From Saccharina japonica (lineage: Eukaryota; Sar; Phaeophyceae; Laminariales; Laminariaceae), in contig MEHQ01000142.1 of assembly GCA_008828725.1 (NCBI GenBank), forward strand, positions 81,465-145,464: DNA of 64,000 nucleotides, read 5' to 3'. The translations under genes and the position numbers were made by a program. Positions within the stretch are counted from its first letter, which is position 1. Each line of letters begins with the position of its first letter. A model generated the notes under the pieces. The model had not been told where the DNA came from and searched no databases. It saw only the letters and a list, made by a program, of their open reading frames with translations. Shown here piece by piece: positions 1 to 13,244 of this stretch.

Positions 1-230
1 TATACTAGTTTTACTGTCGGGGATGCCTGGACGGCTACATGCACATCCCAGTAGAGAGGCACTAATCGCAACACCATCTATTGTATAGCTAAAAAATCGA
101 GCAGCAAAACTAGCTGATTGGTTGAGGCTGGCCCTTCGTTCTGCCGCTTTTTCCAACAGCGCCGAAACACGCAACGGAGCCGCGCGACCGCTGCTGCCGA
201 GCTCGAGTCCCCCAAAGGGCTGGGACCGGG

Positions 231-402
231 TTGCGGACGTGCAAGATAGAGGCTGACCAAAAGGTGTTGCACGAGAATATTTGGAAGGTGGTGCTGCAAT
301 CAGAGATACCCTCCTGCATGATAGAGACTGACCAAAAGGTGTTGCACGAGAATATTTGCAAGGCGGTGCTGCAATCAGAGATACCCATCCAGCCTACTGA
401 TG
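231..402. repeat. Two-copy 75-bp tandem duplication in importin alpha intron 3
   Basis: The segment starting GACCAAAAGGTGTTGCACGA occurs at 254 and again at 329, with a few substitutions between copies. It lies downstream of exon 3 in the gene's sense. Both copies stay open in several frames, which gives misleading ORFs on both strands. Confidence 0.8.
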
Positions 403-447
403 TTGTGCGGTGTGTGGAACAAAAAGAGATTGGACGGAGGGACGCAC

Positions 448-3400
448 CTATCGACAGAATTTTCCGGAAGGCTGTGGTGGTATCGAGCTGAACGCTCGGG
501 TCCAGGCTCTGGACGCCGATGACGAGCTGGGGCAACTGGTCCAGCTGGCCGAGAGGAGGCACAAGCAACGAACGAGGGAGGGCGGGGGAGCGGACGACGT
601 GTCAACAATCCAAATGATGCGTGTTTAGTCTAGAGTATATAAACGTGCACAATGTAACGTATATTCGTTTTCAAGTTGTAACAGGATAAACCAGTGCAAG
701 ATAAGAGGAAACATGTATAACAACAACCATAGTGTAGACTCGTCATATTAAAGCCGAACTCCACAAACTCCAAAGTAGCAGTAATATCAGTGATCTCAAC
801 GAAAATTAAAACTCCGGGTCTACCATCTGCGTGCTGCTTTACGAGTCTATTTGTGTAATCAGGACGAATCCAGGAAAAACGTTGCTACCAGGTACTTGTA
901 TAGGTACTGTAGCTCTATTATATAGAGGCGAGAACTGCAAACAACTTCCTACATATATAATATATGTCTACGTATGCTATGCTCGCGTTATGTTCCGCTA
1001 CGCGAGCATATTATATGGTACTTGAGCAGAGAAAGTTGCTTGGAGTACTCGCTTCTCAATAGAGCTAAGAAAAGAGCATTGAAGTCTACCAAGCAACTTT
1101 CTCCTGGATTCGACCCGAAGGAAGGTAGACTCGTACGTACAGGCTAGCGGAGCAACCTTCCACTTCAAGCAAACGAGGCTACGAGCGTTTTCAAGTAAAC
1201 CTTCAGCTTCAAGCAAACCATGCTGCAAGCGTTTCCAAGTAATGGAACTAACCCGAAAAACAGGCCAGGTTTCTGCTAAATTACATGAGTGTTACTACTG
1301 TGATAATATAAATACTAGCGGTACGTCGTATTATAAAGTCCATAAATCCATTTGATTATTTATATTTGCGTCGTGAGTTGAGCTTTCGGTTTCCCTGATA
1401 CGAGATGGCTGTACAATTTATATTAGTAAATACGTATTAATAGTACTACGTAAAGCTGTACTACGAAAAGCTCAGAGCTCAAGTCTTCCATCAATCCATT
1501 GAAACCAGTCGTAGAGCTTACCACTTCTTCTAGATTTGGTCTGATTGGCTTAGGGGCGGGATTAGGGCTGCTCTGATTGGCTTAGGCTTAGTTATAGTCA
1601 TCTCGCAAACAGTGTGTATCAACCTTTTGCTCGAATTAATGTAAAGCAAACCTTCATTGAAACTGCCATCAAGCGCGCCCCTTTGGGCGGGAAGGGGTGC
1701 TGGACAAAAATAAAAACGACAGCAGTATACTCGTAACCATATTGTACCATATACGAGCACGTCGTGTGCACTGCTGTTGCAATACGAACACCAGACGTAT
1801 ACCACCTCATAGATAATACATTAGGGCCAATACATTATGTCAGAAGTTACTCGTGGACCACCAGATAAAACTGTTCGACGCGGATCAAAGAAAGCAGTCC
1901 ATGCACTACCGCCGTACTATATACAAGTACGCCGTACATGCTGGTAGTTTGTTGGGCTGAGCACTGGCACAGCTATCAATAGCAGCATGTACTGTAAAGA
2001 GCTTCGTAAAGAGCGGTGACTTCGCACAGGGGTGTGATCGTTTTTCAGCGCTCGATTTTTCCAGAACGCCAAGGTTGCCAATGCCGAAAAACGCGCACTC
2101 GGAAAGAGTCTGGTCGAGAGCCTCCCGAAAATATAATGTTCGAGTTAAGCACCCTTAACGGCGTCGAGAGGAAACGAGCGCTCAAAAAAGAATCGCACCC
2201 CTGTGTGAACTCAACGCTCTGTACAACCGGTACTTGCACTACAATAGTAGTAATCTGCCGGTACTCGTGTAATAGCTTGATTGAGCTTAGCCTACCGGGA
2301 AAAAATGAGTTAACGTGTATACGTCCAACAAACACGCCATATATAAGAAAACTGTAGTACACAAGACCATGCAAATGCGTTGCGAGGGGAGAGAAGCGAA
2401 AGAGAGAGAGAGAAGGGGAGTGCGCAAAAACGATGGATGAAATCACCTCAGACCCAAGGGCAGAAGCGATGGAGTGCCATCGGATATCAGAGGGTTTCAA
2501 TGTTCTACGAATGCCTGTAAGCGAACACAATTAAATCGAAGATGGCCACATCGTTACGCGTTCCGTGCATTTTTTCTTTGTTTTATTTTTGATTCTTCTC
2601 TGTCTTGACTTCAACTACCCCAGGGACAAGTTGAGCCCCGGTTGTCATGGGAAATGAAGCGAACACGGGTATTTTTTAGGTCTCCGACAGCGCCTCCAGC
2701 GGGGCCTCCCTCACCAGTCGGGGGGGCGGCGAGTATCCGAGCTACGCTCGAGTATTACGTCGTGTTGCAGCAGGAAATCGAGTCGTAGTAGGTACATACG
2801 CGCAGCAGTTGTTTTTGTTTCAGTGTACACGTGCATCAGCAGTAAGTACATACAGCAGTACTCACGTCGCATGACCAGTACACTGATGCAATCCAGTATA
2901 CTGATTGCTGGCGCAGTGAGTAAAATATCTACTGATTGAGGCTGCCAGTGCCCAGCCCTGCTAATTTCGTAGCGTTGTTCTCGTTTTGCTGGTGGAACCC
3001 CGCCCCATTTTGGTGAATATGGACGCGTGTTGCGTGGGATCAGGGTGCTCGTGGGCCCTACAGTAATTACAAATTACTCGTATATACCTATGGTCTGTTT
3101 GGAGGGCTCAGGTCCGGGCGGGGCTAGGTGGGTAAAAGCGTCCACATGGGAATCTCTCTGACAGGTTCGGGTTCGGGTCTGTAAATAGGTCCCGTGTCGT
3201 TTTTATCTTCTCACTCTTTTGATATTACTACGAAGTACTCGTATATTGCAAAAATCATTGTATCCTAAAGCACCTTCAAGTGGTTTGGCTCAAAAACGTG
3301 GGTGCATTACACGGATGTAGGTACCGATGCACGGGCCGATTTTGACCAGTACAGCAGTGTCTCCAAGGGACGAAAAAGCGGTGGGCGCCATGGCACAATT

Positions 3401-6169
3401 GTTCAACAGAAAGCACTCGGGAGTCTAAAAGTGAGTCGTACGAGTAGTATCTACCATACTCTCATGTATAAAAGGAGTACATGTCATACGTAAATGTACC
3501 AGTATTGAATGTGCAAGTGGCGAGTGATTGTACTCAGCTGCGAACAAAAAAAGTATCCATATTCCAATTTCCGGGCATCTTGTACCACCTGCCACCCCAG
3601 GTGGAATAATTGACTTTTATACTCGTAAACGAGCTGAATATATCCTGCTACGAGTATGGTTACTGTTACTACGGAGTACTCGTACCGCATTCTCGATAAA
3701 ACCATGGGAAAATACCGTCATGCTGCTGTTGTTCGTACGAGTTACAAGTACTTGATACGTCGAATACTACTATTACGGGGGAGCATAGTAAATACTAGTA
3801 ATACTACTGTAGTAAATAGAACCTAAGGTACATACAAAAACCTATATGGTTCACTATTTTTACAAACAATATTTGGTCCTATTTACTATGGTCCCCCGTT
3901 TTACTGTACTCGTATACGAGTACTCGTACCGTACGTCCACTACAAACTACAAACGGTATATTTGGGGGGGGCGATAAAAACGAAAAACAGGCAAGTAAAA
4001 CAGCAGTAAAACGGGCGTTAAGAAAAGCAACGAAATAAAAAAGGAGAATGATGAAGCCAGGTGACCATTAAAAAAGTACCACGATGAAGCGGAAGGCCTA
4101 CTATTAATAATACGTGTGGACTCGAGAAGTCAGGAGATGACCGTGTGCCACGCGCCACACGGTGTGCTTATGTACTGCAGCGATTGAATCTACGAGTATC
4201 ATACGCAGCATCTATTAATAGAAGCAGCAACAGCCGCCGGCGGAAAAATAATCAACAGCTTCCGAAATATTTTCGCAAAACTGAAACACGCTCAAAACAG
4301 CAGTACGAAACTCGTACAGACCACACTATTTTATAGGTACAGCAGCAGCAGTACAGCAGTCTGGACATACCAACAAAGGACGCACGGCGTCACCGATCAA
4401 GCCAGGAAACGAGCGGAATAGGCAAGAAAAAAACAATCACACAAAACACAATACAAAAACACGAGACTTGATACATGTACCGTACGTAGAGTGTAGAAAC
4501 GAGCACATATATAAAAAGCTCACCCTCATGTGAGCCGCGGGGTCGGCAGGAACAGAGTTACCAGCAGCCGGAGCGCCACCCTCGGGGATACTTGCGAACG
4601 TGAATCCTCCGGGGTCGCCGGCGGCGCCCTTTCGTCTGCGCTGGTTCAAGCGTTCCTCCTTCTTCTCTTTGCGGATCTGGACCTGAGTCTCACTCCTCCC
4701 TCTGCGGGCCTCATCTCTCCCGACACCTGCCTTGAACAATTTCGCGCGCTGAAGCAGGAGATACCGAGATTCATGGGGCAGGGGGAGTGGAAGGGCGACC
4801 AGTGATTAGGAAAAGGGGCGAGATAGATGGGGGGTGATATAAGTTGTGGGCACTACTGCTATTGGTGATGGATAGCAGTTGCGCGCGATAGAAGGTGAGG
4901 TAGAGGCCAGGCCGAGAAGAGAGGGCCAGGAACACCAAGAAAAAAAAAGTCAAAACGTACGTATTGCATCGTCAAAAAAAAAAATCCGGCTCTCAAAAAC
5001 TTGTGAGAGGGGGGAAAAAGATGTACAGCAGTGTGTACATGGAGAGTGTACAGCAGTGTACAAAAAGTACCACAGGTAGAGGTACAGCAGCAGTACGTAA
5101 GCTCTTTGTGGACGCGGGGGTTGACTACCGGTATGCTTTTCACAGGGGAGACAGGCGCACAGCAGTAGCAGCGACGTTTGCAGGAGGAAACGAGGACACG
5201 ATGTGTGTGGCTCGAGATATTTATGTACGAACAGCGGCATGGATTGCCGTCACGTGCAGGTTTTCGTGCTCGGAGGGAATGAAAGGTGTTCCCATCGACG
5301 GTTTTGTGTACGTAGAGTCTGGAGATGATCTGAAAAAAGAGTGCTGGCTTCGCTGCTGTGTTCGCCGTATTTTTTCACTCTTGGTTGGTGTATATCTGCG
5401 GTCCGGGATCGAGAGGGCACACAACAAAAAAGCAAACGACAATTAAATGCCTATTTGACCTTCGCTCGACAACTCGGCGACGCGTTGAGAGGGAGAAGCG
5501 CGGGAGAGGGTCTCAGCTACAAGCTATGATACCTACTCTCACCACGCTCCAAGGTAGTAACACGTACGAGTCAGCTGGTACGAGTACATCCAAGGATGGG
5601 TGATCAGAGATCAGAGAGCCACGCCGAAAAAAAGTCGCGCGAGGCAGGCGTTGTTTTTTTATGAAAGAGAAAAACGGAGCACGCGCGGCGACTTGATCAT
5701 TTTTGAAAGGATAATAAACAAGCGGGAACTTTAGAGCACACTCGTTGGATCCGGAAGCGGCCACGCCCGCCTTTCTCAGGCCGAGGCACCCATCTGAGGC
5801 AATCTCCCGTGAAAACACCTGATCGGCTCGCGTGAAAATACGGTTGGGCCTTAAAATGACCGGGAGCTCGAGCCACGGCGCATCGAGGCGATGGGAAACT
5901 AGACTTGATGGGTTACGCTTATGGCCTCTCCAAATCCCCAAAAACTGGTAGGGCATGGCAGAGGGCATACGCTTACGCCTTTGAAACAAGGAACCAGCCG
6001 ACTTGTACTCGGGCGGGCTAAACCAGGGCCCTACCCCGCTTCAATGCCTAGGTTAGAAGCGCACGCGGGCGTAAATTCAGGGCCATCCCGAGGCGCGGGT
6101 GTTGTTCGGAGTTCCCACAACGTCTCGTCTCACCTCCGCCTCCTTGTCCTTCCCCATGTAGCTTGCCAT
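448..6169 (-). CDS. Importin subunit alpha, 5' part (gene continues beyond left edge)
   Basis: Adaptor that binds classical nuclear localisation signals and carries cargo to importin beta. Exons on the minus strand: 6169-6134 (12 codons, MASYMGKDKEAE, donor GTGAGA), 4748-4524 (75 codons) and 544-448 (32 codons plus one base, donor GTGCGT). All junctions keep frame. Exon 2 encodes an importin-beta-binding domain: FKAGVGRDEARRGRSE followed by the basic helix KEKKEERLNQRRRK. Exon 3 begins the armadillo region with DQLPQLVIGVQSLDPSVQL and TTAFRKILSI, matching the first ARM repeat of the family. The remaining ARM repeats are not in the window; I looked in 1-447 and found none. The start is chosen because the short exon has an ATG in good context (CACAATGG) and joins in frame to the IBB exon. 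Intron 2 is about 4 kb. The family call is firm; the first exon is somewhat less certain. Confidence 0.85.
1150..1246. repeat. Short direct duplication (about 42 bp period) and nearby hairpin
   Basis: Units containing CTTCAAGCAAAC and AAGCGTTT-CAAGTAA occur twice in succession. Just upstream, AGAAAGTTGCTTGG near 1029 is inverted as CCAAGCAACTTTCT near 1090, so the stretch can fold. It lies inside importin alpha intron 2. Confidence 0.6.
2019..2218. mobile_element. Foldback (MITE-like) element in importin alpha intron 2
   Basis: The left arm contains CGCACAGGGGTGTGATCG then CAGCGCTCG. The right arm contains the inverted counterpart CGAGCGCTC then TCGCACCCCTGTGTG. The arms are about 45 bp and imperfect, around an interior of about 110 bp. 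I see no convincing target-site duplication and no coding capacity, so this looks like an old non-autonomous DNA element. Confidence 0.55.
3772..3901. mobile_element. MITE family A, copy 1
   Basis: The ends are inverted: ATTACGGGGGAGCATAGTAAA at the left (first 20 bases diagnostic) and TTTACTATGGTCCCCCGT at the right. The AT-rich interior includes the family hallmark AAGGTACATACAAAAACCTA. Other copies in the window are at 17871, 37998, 38470, 38640, 41091, 49322 and 51324. Confidence 0.8.
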
Positions 6170-9058
6170 TGTGACCCAAGTTTCGGTATCTGTGGCGCGA
6201 AAAGAAGAACGCAACGCGATACGTCCACAAGGCGTAGAGTAGATTTATTCGCCGCGGGCAGTGCAGATCTGGGCGAGACGCAGTCCTTCGCAAACGCGTT
6301 GACGAGTCGGCGTCCTCGGCAAGGTAATGGCGAACTTCCAGTCAATTATTCAAAATGCGAAATACCATACCAGGGGATGCTACAAAACATGTAACGTTTG
6401 GAGGCTTTCGTTTGACCAATCACAGGCTCGTATTTTCGTGGGCTTGAAAGTTGATTTTTCGGACGCGGGATCCGGGATCCGGGAGCTCGGCAGCGCACCA
6501 ACGGCGAGAACATCATTTGAGATTACCAGCGGCCGACGTGCATTTACTTGCAGCACCCATACACCCCGTACACACAATGATGCACGACCCGTTGCATGCG
6601 TTGGGGGCGAGAAATGTTCTCGAAGCGTGTGGAGCGTCCGACCTGAGTTACCAATCAATGCGAGGGGAGGATAATGCACCGGGTGTGTGACGGCGCCAAT
6701 TCTCTGTGTCGGCTGTGCCTTGTATAGCAGTAAGTACGTACCGCTGTGTGTAGTGTACTGCACTGCTGTGCGCACGGCACAGATAGCAGTAGTACGTACA
6801 CAATCGTGATAATATTCAGTTGCCACAAGAGGGGGGTATAACGATAGGCGAAGTTCGACGTCATCATAGCACCACGAAACAAACACTCAATGCGCCGACG
6901 GGTGGAAAGTAGGATGCTGCTATTTATATTACGCACTGCTCTGCACCCCGACATCTATATATACGCAAAAAGCAATCACACTAACTTTATGATATGAAGC
7001 GACTGCGAGCAGCGTCAGCACTCAGCAGTACGGGTAGGATCATGTTGCGCCGGTGCCGTACGAATTCCTTGCATTGTAACTCGGACGACTCGGACACCAT
7101 TTTTTTTGTATAAATGCCCCGATCACGCTATGGTCGTTGCCGTAGTCGTCATTGGTTTGTGTCGTCACGTCAATAATAATGTTCCCCTCTCAAGCCCCAA
7201 GAGGGACGGTGGAAAGCAAACCACCCTGTCAGGATAGTACAGAGAGTACTTATCGTATGCGTGATACTTGGACTATTCCTGGTGCAGTACCCGTACATCA
7301 TATACGTCGCTCTTTTGTGCGAGGCCACTCCAGATTCAGACGTATGGTACACATGCCGTAATAAACGATGGATCACTCGTCATGCTTCAAATCACGAACA
7401 CACTCCTCGAGTAAATAGGAGAACCAACCGCACGCCTATTTTCTCTCACTGGTGCGATGCATAGTTCATTGATGTGTGGAGACAGTGCATCTATCTGCAG
7501 TTAGGTATGTTTTGCTGCTGCTGCTGCCGGCCCTGGGTTATTTCCCGGCGGGGAGTCAGGTAACATCGTTCCAGGTTGGCCAGGTTCTCTTCTCTGACCT
7601 CTAACAGAATATAGAGTAACGTATTATACGTACTGTACGGACTCTGTGTTTATGGCGGGAAAACGGCTGAAAATCCTTGTCGCGGCCGTGATGGTTCACT
7701 GTACTACTGCTGCTGCTTTCATGCGAATACCTGGTACTTAGAGCTTTACTGTGTCGTATCAAGTCCATAAGGTACTGCTACGTGTCATACAGAGTGCTAC
7801 AGAGTACTGAGAATGAAGCAGGGAGCAGTCGATCAATGAGTAGAATCAAGAAAATTACAATGATCAATGAATTAAACCTAAAAAGGGTTCTTAACAGGAC
7901 AACCGGCAAACAAACAAAAGTGATGAAACCTGCACGGCAGAAGAGTGATCAAAGACGAAGAGGTTGATGTCGCCCTGCGCTCCGGACGTTGTGAGAAAGG
8001 AGCCTCAAATGACCACAGTTCGGGATGCCAACTGCACCCACGGTGTCAGTGTCAAGCGTACTGCAAATGGAGTCACAGTATTGAGGAATACACTGTGCAT
8101 ATTACAAGCAGCAAGGGTTACTCTATAAGGAGCAACCACAACAAACTATGCAAAGGAAGAACAAAGTCGTGAGTCCGGCGGTGCCTCCACGCCACACTAG
8201 ATAGGGCTAATATTATCCGGTAGAGCTGCCTGTTTATTACAACGTAGGTTCAAGATGATTGTTTTTCGGCGCGTTCGCGTATTCATTTATCGGCAGGAGG
8301 ATCGAAAGCCACGCGCGCCTATTGATTGGCAGGAGGATTGAAAACAGCAATGCTGCGGTAGCGCACGCAGATCGTTTGAGGCCCACACAATTTTGGGAAC
8401 CCGTACCATCAGCTGAGAGGGGGGGGTGTCACTCCCCCGTTGACTTCTAGCTTGTGTTGCCCCCGTGAGCTCTACGGTACCCTATATCCTCACCACTACT
8501 ACAATATGCTCGAACCTCTATTAATAGCTCTCAGCGCAAGCAAACGGATTGTACCGTGCATCACGCCTCTGTAGGTAGACGAGGCTGACCAGTGTGACAC
8601 AGGGATGCCACAGGTTGAAGCGATTTAAAAAAAAACAAAATTTGTGAAGCATAACACATGATAACACCCACGCTAACACCGCTCCGTGTTGTAAACAGCA
8701 TATTATACAGGTAGATAACAGTCTAGGGATCGTCTCTAAAGACTTTCCCAGGGTCATCCACGCCGGAGGAAACTCGGCTGTCCTCGTCCGTACCTACAGA
8801 ACGAAGACAACGTTAACGCCTACAGACCGGAAAAAAAAACCCGTGGGCAAAGTTACACCTTCAGTAAAAACATACCCCCGCAGGTATAGGTAAAAGCAAC
8901 CGACTTCCACCAAGCTTTGTCGTCGACACACTGCCGTGATGGGAGTAGACGCCTGAGGACGCCTTGCCAAAGGCTTCAACAAAATTGTCAGCAAATGTTT
9001 CGCTCGAAAGGAAGCCTTCGAAAAACAAACTTGGAAGCAAACCGAGCGAAGCACATTT
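6170..9058. other. Spacer between importin alpha 5' end and PrxQ 3' end; no gene seen
   Basis: The right part should contain the PrxQ 3' UTR and the left part the importin alpha promoter and leader. Only short ORFs occur and none has a recognisable family. A dispersed repeat (related to 40940-41340 and 56770-57005) lies at about 7010-7210. A 40-bp direct repeat with GGCAGGAGGAT-GAAA sits near 8290-8345. Confidence 0.6.
7010..7210. repeat. Dispersed repeat R, copy 1
   Basis: It shares words such as GTGCCGTACGA, CCTTGCAT, GTAACTCGGACG and a region around CAAG-CCCAAGAGGG with copies at 56770-57005 and 40940-41340. No coding capacity is seen. It is probably a decayed transposon. Confidence 0.5.
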
Positions 9059-12000
9059 TTAGGCTCCCAGAGCCTTGAGCGCCTCCCTGCTGTGAGAGGC
9101 GCCGTCGAGGAGGTTGTCGTACATGCTAGTCACCACGCCCTTCTTGTCCAAAACGTACGTGACACGGCCGTCGATTTTGCCGAACAGGGCGCCCTTCACC
9201 TTCCACTCTTTGCGCACCTGGCGAACAAGGGCAACGGAAGCGCAAGTGCGAAATCGCGTTTGAGACCAAACCCGTGCATATCATTTGTCATATTACTAAC
9301 GGGGGCTAAAAAAACAAGCGCTTGCTTGTCGGGGGGTCTCCGTGCCTTACACACATAATATCCCTGTCGCCATTAAGTTAGCATGCTTTCATGTGCGGCC
9401 CACATGTTATGAACATTTTTTTCGACCCACAAACACAGCTGAACGCGATTAATAACGAAACTTGACTGATGGTAAACTGCTCAGTTTTGGCCGGCAGCGA
9501 AACACACGATGTGCGAAGCAGGCAACGTGGTGGAATAGACACGAAGCAGACACGTGGTGGAGTAAACAACCGGAGCTAATAACTCGCGTGCCTAACGCAA
9601 AACGAAAAACTCGTATATATACAGCCGTGGCAGTAGTATCTAGGCAACGTAAAAAATAGCGCGACAGCGTCAACAGCCCTTGTGCACATCGTACTACTAC
9701 CTGGCACTACGGAACTGTAGCAAGTGGACCCGAAATTGGAAAATAAAACACACACACACTGCTGTAATTAAGAACACGTATTTAATGTGCCGAACAAAGG
9801 CAGGCGGCAACTGAATAAAGCACGGTGTGCATCACCCGCTGCTGTTGCAAGCCTTCAACTACGCCAACCTACGAGTACAGTAATCAACTGGCGAAGACTG
9901 GACACCTGCAATGTTTCAACATATATAGCAGGAATCCGATGTACTTCGCCAGAAAGCACTACGAACGCATACGTATGAGTATACGTCAGATGTCACCCCC
10001 CTCGGCAGCGTGCTATCAGACAATCACGCCAATACGTCCTTGCGGACAGTACGGGCCCTCTCAGTACGAACCCAGGATAATACCGATCCAGACTCCAGAC
10101 TAGATTTACTATTTGAGAAAGAATGTGTTCCATTGTAACCGCTCTTTTTTACTTGTACGGAAATGTCAGGTTAAACTTATTACGGAGCTCTCTCTTATAA
10201 CGAAGGCCGGTAGGTACTTAGTGTATATGCTGATGTCCTAGTTTCCACATGCGCAGTGAAATAGCGGCCGCAATTCCGCAAATTCGAAATTCGCCGGACT
10301 TGCACTACCACGTATTGAGGTAGACGAGGTAATTTTCGTCACGTAAATAAACAAATTCCATCACCCGACTGACGAGCCACTCAGTTTGCAAACACGATAC
10401 TCCATTTCACATAGCACGACGACTATGTGCACATGTAGTCGTAGGCATGTGGTTGTACTTCACAGCTGCCGTGTCTTAAGACAACAAACAAAAAGGCCCT
10501 CGTATCAGGTATACGTAAAAAAACAATCAGAGCAATGGTGATGCAAATCGCAGTATTTTCAAACGCCGCATCTGGCCCCTCACCTTGCCCCCGATGTCTG
10601 ACAAGAGCGTCATGCTCAGGCCATTCTCCTTCACGAACGCGCTGTGGTCAGCGTCACTGCTGATGCCGATCACCTCCGCCCCGAGCTTCTTGAACTGGGC
10701 GAGGTCGGCCTGGAAGGTCTGCGCCTCCTTGGTGCACCCGGGGGTGCTGTCCTTGGGGTAGAAGAACACCTGAAATGGAAACGGGAGTCGACGACATAAA
10801 TATCCTTCAGAATATGAACTCCTCCTAAAAGCTACTGAAGTCTCATAAAAGCTACTGGACAGGTATTAGCAGAGCACAGAACACATAACTCGGCGTACAC
10901 AACGTTGTGCACGAGAAAATCTGCCTCGTGCAAGTGTTGTCGTCATTCTCAATTGTTTCGTACCGACATTTTTTTCGTTTCCCCTCGGAAGAAAGTGTGA
11001 TACCTTCGTGACAACTTTGGCGGCAAATTATCATATGCCCAAAATGGCGGTTGAGCTGGGTTGGGTGTGTCTTTCTTATGTCCCACTTTTCTTCCTTCTC
11101 ATGTCGGGTGGCTGTCCTCAAGGTACGTTATTCGTCAGAATTGCAGGATACCAGGTACGGTACAGTATTCGTTAGGATTGCAGGATACCAGGTACGATGT
11201 ATCTGTACAGTTTTGCCTTCGAATCTCAGGTATTGGTGGTACACAGAGTATACCGTGATCCCCTGACGCCGGGAGTGACTTCCACTATTGATATTAATAG
11301 TAGGCGGAGACAAAATCTGGCTGGTCGGCGATAAGCGCCGGCTAGAACTACGAGGCTTATCCATATTGAATACGTAGCATATTATTTTACGAAGGGGGGC
11401 GTCTTCGTGCGCACGGTTCCTGGCGCTTCGTGTTGTTTTCCCACAGCATTGGGCTGAGCGGAGCTGTATTATACGTGGAAACTCAGATAGCACGCCAGGC
11501 CACTAATACAACAATGCTCTCGCATCGTCATCGTTCCTTCGCCAGCATTTTGTTTTCGTGGCTACAGGCGACTGCTACAGGCCGCAATGCAGGCAGCGTG
11601 CGAGCTGTAGTCGGCTCTGGCGACAGTAAAAATGGTAGCAGACATCACTGCGGTCGGTATATGTTGTATCAGGTAATATAATATACAGATTGCTGCTCTT
11701 TACAGGTACCAGGTACTTGCTGTACCATCGGCGGTCAACTTCGTGTAGTCGGGTAAATCTAGCGCTACGTACTCGTACGTACACACATGTTATGACCAGA
11801 TGCGCAGCTAATGGGACGCGGTTGAGTAGGGGTATGTGCCTACCTGGCAAATATACAGGCTGTAGAATGATAGACTCCAGCACATGATAAATCAAGTGCA
11901 TGGTTTGGCTATCGCAGCAGTATACTCGCCGTTGCTGCTATAAACAGGGTAGACTACTGAATAGCTTGAGCTGTAGCCTGGTGATTTAAGCTCATGGGCC

Positions 12001-12914
12001 GACGGGATTCTGGGTTCGTACATGATGTTTGCCGTTGCGTTGCAACAGAAACGCATCTCAAAAAGGAACCCCCAGCAGCTTCCCGTGCCATGTCTTTGCA
12101 AATACATTCTTGCAATGAACACTCGCAGGTCTCCACCTCACCACAACGCTCTTCTTGTTCTTGAAGCTGCTAAGGGACACCGGCTTGTTGCTCTGGTTCA
12201 TGAGCTTGAAGTCCGGCGGCGCCAGGCCAACAGACACCATCCGCAACGACGTCGAGCTAATACCCTGACGAGGAACGAGGCAAAACACACAGAGACGAGC
12301 ACACGTTGGCGCACAAAATAAGTACTGATACCTGGTGCCTGTACGTTCTGTACGTACAGTATACGTACCCAGACGTAAATTGTCGTGGTTTGCTGGACGT
12401 TTGGTGTTTGTTTCAGGTATGTGTACTGCTGTACGAGGTACTGTCGTAAATCACCCTGGATCACCAGTGCAGTGTAGCTCTCGTACGCAAGCATCACTCG
12501 GGACATCGCTTCTGTGGGCCAAGGAGCCAACGAACTCGTGGTTGTCTGGCACACCCTCAGGGACACACGGGTACACATGTACACATGGATGGATGCACTG
12601 ACTGTGTACGCTGAAACATGACGACACATGAAACGTCATCGATGCAATGACATATACCACGACAGCGCCGTTCCACGTGTCACGCTACAATCGCGCGGGT
12701 CGTGAATGAAGCTCCAGCTACTCGCAGCCAAGGCAAAAGGTACAACCCATGACAGACATTGACATACGCTCAACTGTGAGCTGACCATGCCCACCTGCAT
12801 CGACCCGGATGGTCGCATGCTGCTTCTGGCCGCGAAAGCTTGAGAAGGAACAAAGGCACCAGCCTGGCGCGCGAAAGCCAGCGCCGCACATCCAACAATC
12901 TTCATGGCGTTCAT
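9059..12914 (-). CDS. Plastid peroxiredoxin Q (BCP family), single-cysteine form
   Basis: Thiol peroxidase reducing hydrogen peroxide and organic peroxides, expected in the plastid. Minus-strand exons: 12914-12795, 12264-12142, 10769-10584 and 9217-9059, all phase 0 with GT-AG borders, giving 195 residues. Exon 1 is a signal-like stretch (MKIVGCAALAFARQAGA) followed by FVPS, a heterokont plastid-targeting motif. Exon 2 carries GLAPPDFKLMN. Exon 3 has VVVFFYPKDSTPGCT with peroxidatic Cys93, then GAEVIGISSD. Exon 4 has FGKIDGRVTYVLDKKG and ends KALGA. Position +5 from the active cysteine, where 2-Cys PrxQ has its resolving cysteine, is Gln98, and the rest of the mature chain has no cysteine. 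It must therefore be recycled by an outside thiol. Two in-frame ATGs (codons 1 and 4) are possible starts. It is divergent from the PsbP-like gene. Confidence 0.92.
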
Positions 12915-13244
12915 GGTTTGCTTGGGATTGACGTCGAAGCGATGGGATGAAACTGTGCAAAGAGATCAGTGGGCCAGGTGGATGGTGGCGTTGGATTGCT
13001 GTGTGACGGAGCTTACGGTTGAGTGGCGAGCTTGAAAGGTGAAAGGCGGGAGCAATCGAGCAATCCGAGCCAAGATAGTTCCGGAACCAGAACGCCAATA
13101 AAGTCGAAACCCGAAAAATTGGTTCCCTTGAGTTTGTATGTCCCCCGAGGATGTAAGGCCTTTCTGCAGCAAACCCTCCGCGTACTCATGCACTTGTGCA
13201 CTCGACAAAGACAAAGACGCTCTGCTTGGGTTCGAACAACTGCT
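12915..13244. promoter_or_regulatory. Shared divergent promoter region of PrxQ and PsbP-like genes
   Basis: 330 bp separate the two start codons, which point away from each other. Any core promoters and both 5' leaders must fit here. I cannot point to a reliable TATA box or named element. Both proteins are plastid-targeted, so shared regulation is plausible but inferred. Confidence 0.5.

Noticed and set aside
110..240. Minus-strand RNPVPALWG as a continuation of the importin alpha ARM repeat (family motif RNPPI)
   Set aside because: Similarity stops after five residues, there is no fitting acceptor phase, and what follows is not ARM-like.
410..628. Plus-strand ORF ending in TAG at 628, looking like the last exon of a gene
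   Set aside because: It is the antisense shadow of importin alpha exon 3, whose ARM sequence (LPQLVIGVQSLDPSVQL) on the minus strand is clearly conserved.
4964..5446. 160-codon plus-strand ORF
   Set aside because: No recognisable family, starts in an A-rich stretch, lies in importin alpha intron 1 and has no splice or context support.
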